From contig OU744730.1 of assembly GCA_916613615.1 (NCBI GenBank), positions 4,433,582 to 4,497,581 of the forward strand: a stretch of 64,000 nt of DNA. Reading direction: 5' to 3'. Position numbers and translations under genes: made by a program. The notes under the pieces are model-generated. The model saw only the letters and a program-made list of their open reading frames with translations. It searched no databases and was not told where the DNA came from. This document shows positions 12,001-21,020 of this stretch, piece by piece (the first letter of the stretch is position 1; every line of letters starts with the position of its first letter). Source of the DNA: Steromphala cineraria. Lineage: Eukaryota > Mollusca > Gastropoda > Trochida > Trochidae.

Positions 12001-12050
12001 TCCTATATACCAAAACATTACTCTTCTGAAAGTAAAGAAATTCACGAAAC
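12001..12050. repeat. Isolated unit of the 48-bp minisatellite
   Basis: One unit (ATATACCAAAACATTACTCT, then TCTGAAAGTAAAGAAATTCA) lies about 130 bp from the main array, between it and the fold-back element. Confidence 0.8.
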
Positions 12051-12105
12051 AAATGAATATTGTCGTTCAAAGATGATCAAACTGTTGGATACTGCTTGGA
12101 AATTG

Positions 12106-12386
12106 AAATTCTCTTATCACAGAGGCAGATCAAGTCATGAAATGTTGATTGATCCTCTGTTCTTATTCGCAGAGTTTGTCGGGTAGAATGAGAGATGCCT
12201 GATTGTTCTAAAATCATCATTTTGGCTACTGAATGATGACAAAGGCATGGAAGAAACGTTGTCATTCTTTAAAAAACTCAAATGGATCGTGGTGCATTTT
12301 TTTCGGAACCCACATATCTGGTCTAATAAGAACAGAGGCTCAATCAACAATATATGACTTGATCCGCCTCTGTACAGAGAGAATGA
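12106..12386. mobile_element. Fold-back MITE, copy 1
   Basis: The left end (from about 12108, ATTCTCT, then CAGAGGCAGATCAAGTCAT at 12120) is an inverted copy of the right end (CTTGATCCGCCTCTG ending 12372, then AGAGAGAAT). The inverted repeats span about 50 bp plus an outer extension. Each arm itself contains CAGAGGC...GCCTCTG, a smaller nested inverted repeat. No open frame resembles a transposase. A homologous copy lies at 26617-26957, which supports a mobile family. Confidence 0.82.
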
Positions 12387-12549
12387 GACCTCAAGAGGTA
12401 TACAACTTCTCTTCATCCATCCTAATTTATCAGTGTATATGTATCCACGGATCTCTTCAAGACTCCCGAAATGAACTGTAATATTTGATGGTTCGTGTCA
12501 ATGCGTCACAATAGACGCTAAAACTAAAGAAAGTTTTTGACAGAGATGT

Positions 12550-12735
12550 TATATCTTAATCTTTGTATATCAAAACATCACTGTTCTGAATGTAAAGAAC
12601 TAAACGATTTGTGTATACCAAAACATAACTCATTTGAAAGCAAATAACTTGACAATCTATGTATACCAAAACATCACTCTTCTGAAAGTAAATAACTTTA
12701 AATCTATGTATACCAAACATCACTTTTCTGAACAT
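12550..12735. repeat. Second block of the 48-bp minisatellite, about 4 units
   Basis: Units near 12557, 12608, 12656 and 12702 match the main array. The final units (AAATAACTTTAAATCTATGT, ending in TTTTCTGAAC) closely match the right end of the main array at 11828-11877. This block was therefore probably copied from that end. Confidence 0.85.
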
Positions 12736-12838
12736 GAATCATGACAAAGGCATTGGAGAAACGTTGTCATTCTTTAAAAAAACTCAAATGGATCCACGGA
12801 TCTCTTCAAGACTCCCGAAATGAACTTTATATTTGATA
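12723..12838. repeat. Rearranged partial copy of 12225-12490
   Basis: 12728-12793 matches 12228-12287 (ATGACAAAGGCAT, AAACGTTGTCATTCTTTAAA, CTCAAATGGATC). It then continues directly into sequence matching 12445-12490 (CCACGGATCTCTTCAAGACT, CCCGAAATGAACT). About 155 bp, including the right arm of the fold-back MITE, is missing from this copy. Confidence 0.8.
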
Positions 12839-13093
12839 TATATATCTGCAGTTGGTTGACAAACAACTAAATGATGGATATTTTCGCTCTAAGTAAAGTC
12901 GTCGAAGGTTGATGATCATACGTCCACCTTACGAATATGAAGTGGATCAAACCAAGGTTTTACCTTCAACTTACTTTTACAGCAAATGGTTGCATATGAA
13001 GTCTACTTAACAGAAGTCCACTTTTTTAAGTCATGGAGCTTAGACTCTGATTTGCAATATGTATAAACTGTGTCACAAAGTTTCAAAAACAAG

Positions 13094-13441
13094 TTACAAA
13101 TAGGTAAAATTGTTGACATAGATGTTCACTTTAATGAAAACAGTCAAAAAGTGGTTAACAAAAGACCGAATGGCTGCACTTGTTGTCACTTTACGTGGTC
13201 GTTGAAGGTGTATGGTCAAATGGCGTTGTTCACTTGACTTGCCTCTACAGCGAGTAGATGTAGAGTAGATGTCTGTCTGTGTGTCCCTCTCAACTTCTCC
13301 TCTTTGAGGAGTTCCAATCTTCGTCTCACCTCTCCAAGTCACCAACACACTTGCAGGAACCGGCGTCCATGGCACTCGGAAAACTTCGTGTCCATTCAAG
13401 TCAGCGATAATCGCCAATGACTTTATGAATGTATTTACCAC
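13094..13441 (-). CDS. Unrecognised 115-codon ORF (doubtful)
   Basis: I do not recognise this product. The middle is protein-like in composition (NGHEVFRVPWTPVPASVLVTWRG region, residues about 16-38) and is followed by a Thr/Arg-rich segment. There is no evident domain, signal peptide or membrane span. It lies in a GC-richer island (13.19-13.87 kb) that also holds a CACGTG cluster, so the open frame could simply reflect base composition. Confidence 0.12.
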   Translation of the reverse strand: MVNTFIKSLAIIADLNGHEVFRVPWTPVPASVLVTWRGETKIGTPQRGEVERDTQTDIYSTSTRCRGKSSEQRHLTIHLQRPRKVTTSAAIRSFVNHFLTVFIKVNIYVNNFTYL

Positions 13442-13789
13442 CGTTCAGGCGTCCATTAATAGCTGTCAAGAGCTTGTGTTTACCGCGAGTTATTCCGATA
13501 TGCTCATTGTTATTGTGATGTACGAATCAGAGTAATTATGATGGGGGCGGTTTGCTTTCTTTCACTGGCCGGCGCGGTCCATAGTCAATCTGGCTATTCA
13601 AACAGCCCGACAAGACAACGCGTATTAAAGTGACAAGCTATCGCTTGCTGGCTATGATCATACAGACCAAATATTGAATACATATTGGCGCGGCTCGCCG
13701 ACTTGTGTGGTCATTCATGGTTTGTTTGGCGTACACCTCGAGTCAAGGGGAGCACTTCTCGTTATCACTCGCCGAGAGCGAGATGTTGA

Positions 13790-13828
13790 CACGTGCTGAC
13801 ACTTACCACGTGACCTGTCAATCACGTG
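13790..13828. promoter_or_regulatory. Cluster of three CACGTG E-boxes
   Basis: CACGTG occurs at 13790-13795, 13807-13812 and 13823-13828, start-to-start spacing 17 and 16 bp. The last two read CACGTGAC, the half-site favoured by USF/TFE-type bHLH-leucine-zipper factors. Binding is inferred, not shown. Confidence 0.45.
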
Positions 13829-13919
13829 ACACGGGTAGCGCTGTTGACTTAAGGTGGATACCGCTAGTAAATTATATACTTTATCTTTTTTGTCACTTTG
13901 TCGTTGTTTGAATTTAGCG

Positions 13920-16630
13920 GATTATCTTATTTGAATGATCTTGTATAAACATTGTCATTCTTTTCTTTATTCTTCTTTGAGGGTTTTGAGTCTGGCGTTA
14001 ACGACGACAAATTGTCAAATATGTTCGTGAACGAAAGTAGAAATGGAAAAGAAAGTAGTTATTCTCTAACGATATTTAATCAGCCGTTTTTATGTAAACA
14101 ATCATTGAAATCACAATATTAGGTTCTTGTTAACAAGAACAGAAAAGCCCTTTATAATTTTGCTTTGTGTAAAATTGTAACAAAACTGTATAAATGATTT
14201 ATGTAAAAACAATCCAAGGTCTAGGGCATATGTGCAACTAGCTAAAGGATATTCGGAAAAATATTTTAAAAAGTAATGGAGAGTAATAACTAATGAAAAA
14301 AAAATTCAAAAACATAATCAACATAAAAAAATATTTAAGAAGATTACAGTATATAAAAACCAACAACGTTTATATTAGCAGTTTATCAAAACAGCGATTA
14401 ATCTGAAAGGCAACGTACATGACATATGTGAGAGAGCAAATTACTTATATGACAGGCGCAGATTCTTTCGATAGATGCATGCGGTTAGTTTGTTAGTTCC
14501 CCGTGGCTGTGACTGCCTACCATTATAGGATTAGTGGGAGCGTACCTCTAGCCTACCATTTCCCCAGGGACTTTGAGTGGAATTCTTTTTTAGAATTTCA
14601 TTTGATTTCCAGACTTTACATTGGAATTGGCAAGACATTAGAAGGATTTCCTAATGTTTTAGCATCAATTGGTGCAATTTGAACTTACAAGTGAAGTAAC
14701 TGTTTACGACCGAGTGTGCAAAGTTTACGTTCTTTGCCTGAAATGTAAGATATTGCTATCTATTTTATTCAATTGGAGATAATCAAAATACGTTGGAGCT
14801 TAAATGATTTCTGTTAATATGGATTTTGGATTATGTCCAGAAGGTTTGACTTATTATTATCTACATTGACCTGCAATCGATAATTATGAGTTAAAACCCC
14901 AAACATCTCTAGGGGTATGAATAATCTAAGAAACGGTTGTGCACAAAATGGAAATATTTGTTGATGAACAACGAATGAAATAGCAATGTCTGTAATCAAA
15001 TTTAATCTTTAAAATTAGACAAAAAGGATAAATTACTGTTTGTAAAGTTTTTGTGAACCTTAATCACAGTATAAGCATCGCTGCTGCAAACGGTTTTTCA
15101 TAATATAATAAAACATAACCAAAAACGTAAAAGAATACGCGTTTATATTCATATTAAGGTAGATTATAACTCTCCCAATTCCATCATGGAAAAACAATCT
15201 ATAATTTATATTTAGGACTTTCATAACATCAATAAACACAAGACTCTAAAAAAGGGCGCCCCGCATCCCCCCTCTCTCCCCTTTTACAAAACCCCCCGAT
15301 TGGAACCCTATTACGGGCTCTCGCGTTTGAAATATAGTACTAAAATGTAAGGAACATTTGAATATTGACTAAAAAATGCAGTTATATATACCCGGAATTT
15401 TAAAGTTATGCGTTTGAAAAAACAAATACTATCTCGCTGACATATTCGAATCGATTACTGAAAGCGATATTGTTTCTTTACTCTGAGATTTGATGAGACA
15501 ACATAGCAATGAATTCACATGATTGTCAGATGATTCAGGTTGAAAACGATTCAGTCCTGTTTGGGTGATTTTGTTGCTTTTGACACGACATCCGTGGTTG
15601 CGAAATGCTTGATATAGACATTTAAACGTATGAAAGAGTCCCAAGGAAATAAAACATTTATGCAGACTGTCATTCTTCGATTTGCTCCATGAATAATTCA
15701 AGCTGAAGACGATGACGAACAGACAACTACTCCAAGGCGTAATCACATTATTGCGTAACAGAGTCCCCCTTTAATTTTCATCATATTCTCTAATTAAAAC
15801 ACTCCAGAAATAGTAATGTCCCCCACGCCGGTAATTATTAGGATTTCGAGCTCAGTTGGTTGACGTGACTAAAATATACATTTCATGTTTAACAATTTAA
15901 GATGGGATGTGGGATTAACAAGGGCGTTGTTTGCACCTGTGGTTCTTTGGAATGGTTTCAAATTTTCATAAAAGTTTATGATTTTGAAATCAACTTGTAT
16001 ATCTATTGGGTGATTTAAATATTGTTTATATTAACATAAAGTTTATAGCTTTTTTTTCGAAATGATCATTTTCTTGATATCCACATTTTCTTTTTATGAT
16101 GTTTTAACTCAAAAGCCCTTTGCACTTTCAATTGCAACCCTGTTGAATTAGATTACTTTTGAAACGAATTTGTGCGCCCCAAACATTATAATATCTTAAT
16201 CCTTTAGCTTATATTACTTACCATTTACGTTCTAATATAGTTAGAATTCAAATCTCTAGGTGTTAAACATTCCAATAACTTAACTTACATCTTCAACAAT
16301 GTATTTACAGAAAATCGTTCTGCATAAATCACCCTGATAATATTAATTATTTGTAATAAAAATAATAATCATAACTTTATCTAACAAATCACATAAAACG
16401 ATAAAACATAGAAATGTTGAGAAATATAACTTTTGGTTTTTTTCTTTCAATATAGTAATCTGCAAAAAATATCTTAAGGGATGCTGGTTTAAAAACGCTA
16501 ACATCGATGAAAACAAATTACTGTTACTAATTTCCCATTAAAACTTCCCCTTTTGATACTTCGTAAGTATTTATAAAGAAAACGATTGAGTCAAGATCAA
16601 ACACAAATCGTTATAAAAAGAGCCATTCTT
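13920..16630. other. AT-rich single-copy DNA, no supported gene
   Basis: Only short frames are present (14814-14999 and 15429-15746, minus), without recognisable products. No tandem repeats or inverted repeats of note are seen. A short C-rich stretch sits at 15256-15300. Confidence 0.5.
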
Positions 16631-16639
16631 AGGAGTATC

Positions 16640-18480
16640 AAGCTACAAAAGGCCAAAGCTATGCACGTGCAAATCTTCAGGTAACGTTTGCCTGACAACT
16701 AGTTTGAGGTTTTGAGAGACAACTGTGAAAGCGTCTGTTGAATGATGATCATATTTCCCTGTCCGCTACTGATGACCACAACTGCTTGTAATTGGTCAGG
16801 GACGACATGTGGGGCTATTTGTCCACTATACGGGGGGCGGATGGACATGGCCGAGGCACGCAGGGTCACACATGGACAAATATTAGTCCTCTTTTCGATG
16901 AGCCGCGGTAAATATGATCAGAAAATATCTTCAGCCCTCTTGGGACGCTGGTCAAGGGAGTTGGCAGATTGCCCTCATCACTTTCCCGGGGGTAGTGCGA
17001 GTTGGGTCAAAGGTCAAGCGAATTTATGACCCCCTTAATGCTTGCGAAAGGGGCAGAAGTATCGAATTTACCAATAAACCCTCCATGCATTGTATCAAAA
17101 CGAAAAGTGAGAATTGTCGACTTTGTGGATAAACAATTACAGGTGTGAGAGCTCTGTTTTCACACTTCTCGTGTCAATAAATACCTTGTGCTTGTCTGTC
17201 CATCAAAGAGGTGAAATTGATTTAGCCCTTGAAACAGGTTTATCTACAGACATTTTTTTCTCAAGAGACTTGACATATTTACAATGATGTTGAACATTGG
17301 TCTTAATTTTATGTTTGAATAAATATATAATTAAGTAGATTATTGGTTCTTTCTGTTTAATTTCGTTATTCCATTTTTTTAAATTTCGAGATTTTATTAA
17401 ATAAAAATTTATATATCATCACAACACAATGTTATGTTGTGATAAATCCATTTTATTTTTTCATAAATATAGCATATAGCTATTATAGAAACTGTTTAAA
17501 TAGATATCATATTTTTGATCAATATTTATAAAAATAACACTTATTTGGTACAAACCCTCAGATGTCTGACTAAGTAACAGTTAGAATTTGGAGGGCGAAC
17601 AGAGCAGTTATGGACAACAAGGTGTTATTAATGGGCTCTATGGGGGAGCGTTATTTGGGGATAGCGTGGGGTCAAAAAGCTTTTCGGATGTCGATTAAGA
17701 GTCTGCATATCCTATATAAAACACTAGCAGCTTAAAGCTAACACAAATCCACCGGCTCTCATTATCCATTTAGGCACTTTCCGGCAAGCAGGCACATGGG
17801 GATTTATCCCATAACCCTCTTCTAAGCTATACAGAATAAAATAAATGTTCAAATAATTCGAGCTTTGCGCGGATTAAGAGTCCACTTGTGACACTTTCTG
17901 CTCGTTGTCGAACCTCGGGAGACGCCCCTTATCACGATTTAAAAAAAATGAAACACTTTTGAAATTTAAAAGAATTGGAACACAAAAGAAGTTTATCAAC
18001 TCATCCTAAGGATGCGTGTTGACGAAAACACATTCATCTATCTTCATTTTCCTGTGATCCTTATATATCGGAAATCTCAATACAATGTTAAAAGCTGTCC
18101 CCTTTAATGAGTATTTGGAGACGTCAAGCCTTTCTTTTAAGTCAAATATGAAATCCTATAATCCCAATGTTTTTTCATAATGGAAATTTCAATTATTTAT
18201 AATGATAAATGCTATCTTTGTGACATTGCGACTTCTGTGCTAGTAATTAGTGGGTATTGAATTCGGGTCCCAAATCAAATTAAATTCCACTAAAATCATA
18301 TTTCTGTATCATACGTCGTGTTGGCTCTATGAAACGGGGTCCGTGAGCAACTTTTAATTAGAAAGATGTCCTGTTTTAGACTCTGGGCCTCTACGCCTAT
18401 TGAAATCTCATATATCGTCCTCCCTCGAACTAATAAACAAGGTCGCTGATTTTAATACAATGCAGGGAGACAGTAAACAC
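16640..18480. other. GC-richer single-copy islands, candidate regulatory DNA
   Basis: Blocks near 16670-17130, 17570-17950 and 18230-18450 are noticeably richer in GC and CpG than the AT-rich flanks and carry no repeats. Two overlapping plus-strand frames (16742-17029, 16914-17132) have no recognisable product. Such patches in a gene-poor region are often conserved noncoding elements, which I infer from composition alone. Confidence 0.3.
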
Positions 18481-19121
18481 TAATTTTGATAATAGGTCGT
18501 GAAGATTCAAAATTAAAGATTTCTGGTTATTAATTCGGGTAGAGTATCAATTCTGATTGCTAATTAACTGACGTAAATGGTGCACACGTTAATAAGAAGA
18601 CAATATTTCAGAATAAATGTAATATAATATCTTATTTTAAAACTCGAATTGATTAATGGACTTTACACAACCAACAAATCAAAAACTTATTTACCTATGG
18701 CAAACTCTTTCGTCTTAAATTTAAAAAATAGCTGAAATTATTTTAATTTCCTACTAGTATGACTATCTTGTCTAAACAAGTTTTAGTTAAACATTAACTG
18801 AGAAGATTAGGCTGTTCAGGATTGTTAATGTGTTCTATTAATGTAAAACAGTTATAATTCACGTAAATATGTTCACTATCCTTTAAAACTAAACTGAATC
18901 AATTTCATTTCTTCAAAAAATATGTTTTAAAAAGTCAATTGATATCTTTCTTTTAAAACGTAAATTCAAAACTACATTTTTTATTCCTCTCGTATACCTA
19001 CAGCAAATAACACCAGCGTGAATTCTCCCCCTATGTTAAATCCCTTCGTCGCTTGAGATACATCTTTCAACACACACATTCATTTAGTAATCACATTTCC
19101 AATATTTTATGTCAGAAATAA

Positions 19122-19478
19122 TTGGGGACAGAAACGACGTTCTATATTGAAATTCCGGACAACCTTATTCCCAAGAGAAAGAACAAAAACACGGCTGTCT
19201 CGTTGTTGTTTAGAAGAGTCTGCATGGTGAAGGCTTTTGGTGACGACTTCGCTCAATGGCGATATATACATGCCAACGTTCGCGATTTAGCATCTCAGAT
19301 TCAAAATAATATTCTGTTTATCCAATCTTTGGGTCCTCTCCGGGGAGATTTGGGTTTCATTTATTTATTGGGAATATTATTTTTGATCAGATTTTATGCC
19401 GTTTGGGACGATTTATCCACGCTGAGAAGTCTGCAAGTTACAACTGCCCTGTCAGATTCGGTTGTCAACGATTATTAA
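19122..19478 (+). CDS. Unrecognised 118-codon ORF (doubtful)
   Basis: I do not recognise this product. The reported start is a GTG/TTG-type codon region without an obvious upstream ATG, which is not typical of an animal gene. The frame contains a basic stretch (PKRKNKN near residue 17) and one hydrophobic segment (LGFIYLLGILFLIRFYAVW, about residues 77-95) that could span a membrane. No family resemblance and no splice or polyadenylation evidence were found. It could be a decayed exon or chance. Confidence 0.12.
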   Translation: MGTETTFYIEIPDNLIPKRKNKNTAVSLLFRRVCMVKAFGDDFAQWRYIHANVRDLASQIQNNILFIQSLGPLRGDLGFIYLLGILFLIRFYAVWDDLSTLRSLQVTTALSDSVVNDY

Positions 19479-19878
19479 AGAACGTTTACTGACAAGACGA
19501 TATGTCACCGGCGCGGCAAAACTCTTCCATTTTCCATTCAGGTCGTGTTAGAAGCGAGTAATGAAATTTCATAATCATATGAAGAGTGTGACCCCACTCA
19601 AGGGGTTTGTTTTCTCTCCTCGGGATCACACTGTCTGGGAAAATATTGTCTCGGGGTTTTATTGAGACAGTTAGAAATGAGATGATTTTGTCTCATAAAG
19701 GACTTCTGTTCCTCACCTCAGTTTGAAAGGAGAAACATGTCAAAATGAGTAACTAACGAGATAGTACTGTGGATGAAGTTATTATCCAATAATGTGACCA
19801 TTATCAATTATTTCGCATATAATGTGTTAGAAACTGTAAATGATTTGTTTAGGTTTAACATACGGTGGCTGATATTCA

Positions 19879-20160
19879 TATAAGGAAGACAAGAGTAATT
19901 CTATGGATAAACAACTTCTTTATTTGACAGTAGCGACGTTTCGGTATAGATTGTTATACCGAAAACCGATTTTTATGCTTGATCCATAGAATTACTCTTG
20001 TCTTCCTTATACCAATATCCAATAAGGAAGATTGTGTTATGGATAATAAACTTCTTTATTTTTTTAAAGCAACGTTTCGACATAGATCCTAATGTCGTTT
20101 TCGAGCAAGTGACTATCCCATATACATGTATAAAATCTTCCCTATTGATGACCACACTAA
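19879..20160. mobile_element. Duplicated hairpin block leading into the 40-bp minisatellite
   Basis: Two related modules start near 19881 and 20029. Each has AAGGAAGA, TATGGATAA, a (A)ACTTCTTTATT motif, then GCGACGTTTCG or GCAACGTTTCG and a hairpin (CGGTATA...TATACCG at about 19940-19960, CGACAT...ATGTCG at about 20078-20097). The first module is bounded by a 29-bp perfect inverted repeat (19880-19908 and 19981-20009). The sequence TTCCTTATACCA at 20001-20012 also occurs in each minisatellite unit, so the block and array probably belong to one element, perhaps a non-autonomous rolling-circle or Penelope-related type. The class is uncertain. Confidence 0.6.
19880..20009. repeat. Inverted repeat, 29-bp arms, 72-bp loop
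   Basis: ATAAGGAAGACAAGAGTAAT, continuing to TCTATGGAT at 19908, is exactly reversed at 19981-20009. The loop holds the ACTTCTTTATT motif and a smaller hairpin. Confidence 0.9.
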
Positions 20161-20738
20161 CTTCTAGAATGCCAATCAAAGATATTCCTTATACCATCAA
20201 CTTCTAGAATGTCAATCAAAGATATTCCTTATACCATCAACTTCTAGAATGTCAATCAAAGATATTCCTTATACCATCAACTTCTAGAAAGCCAATCAAA
20301 GATATTCCTTATACCATCAACTTCTAGAATGTCAATCAAAGATATTCCTTATACCATCAACTTCTAGAAAGCCAATCAAAAATATTCCTTATACCATCAA
20401 CTTCTAGAATGCCAGTCAAAGATATTCCTTATACCATCAACTTCTAGAATGCCAATCAAAGATATTCCTTATACCATCAACTTCTAGAATGTCAATCAAA
20501 GATATTCCTTATACCATCAACTTCTAGAAAGCCAATCAAAGATATTCCTTATACCATCAACTTCTAGAATGCCAATCAAAGATATTCCTTATACCATCAA
20601 CTTCTAGAAAGCCAATCAAAGATATTCCTTATACCATCAACTTCTAGAATGTCAATCAAAGATATTCCTTATACCATCAACTTCTAGAAAGCCAATCAAA
20701 GATATTCCTTATACCATCAACTTCTAGAATGTCAATCA

Positions 20739-20743
<5 letters not shown>
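20161..20743. repeat. 40-bp minisatellite, left part (about 15 units)
   Basis: The unit begins CTTCTAGAATGCCAATCAAA and continues GATATTCCTTATACCATCAA. Units are near-identical and differ mainly at three positions, giving types AATGCC (4), AATGTC (6) and AAAGCC (5). Every unit contains TTCTAGAA, a palindrome that is also an XbaI site. The fifteenth unit is cut by the LINE insertion. Confidence 0.98.
20729..20743. repeat. LINE target-site duplication, left copy
   Basis: ATGTCAATCAAAGAT directly precedes the poly-T tract. The same 15 bases recur at 23165-23179 beyond the other end of the LINE. Confidence 0.93.

Positions 20744-20774
<31 letters not shown>
20744..20774 (-). repeat. LINE poly-A tail (poly-T on plus strand)
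   Basis: About 31 uninterrupted T lie next to the target-site duplication. They mark the 3' end of the LINE transcript copied here. Confidence 0.93.
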
Positions 20775-20776
<2 letters not shown>

Positions 20777-21020
20777 TCACGAGAAGAAGTGTACAGTTCA
20801 TAAACAGCAAAAAAAAAAAAAAGGAAAAAAAAGAAAAAAAAAGGGGGGTAAACATTTCATTCAACATTTTTTTTTCCCACTGTAGGCAAATAAAGATATA
20901 ACATATAAAAAGGAAAATTAAGTAGAGAGCGAGAGAGAGAGAGAGCGAGATATATGGGATAGGGAGGAGGAGAGTATGTACAAGAACAGTATTACATACC
21001 ATTGGTTTGGTTTGCATCAG
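20775..21020 (-). other. LINE 3' untranslated region
   Basis: Between the stop codon and the tail there is an A/G-rich region with a GA microsatellite (about 20927-20950) and A-rich tracts (about 20809-20845). The 93-codon frame here (20736-21017) is low-complexity and not a gene. Confidence 0.8.

Noticed and set aside
20070..20110. Second hammerhead ribozyme (minus strand, hairpin followed by GAAACG)
   Set aside because: The CTGANGA half of the core is absent (CTCGAAAA instead) and no stem I could be drawn. At best it is a decayed derivative.
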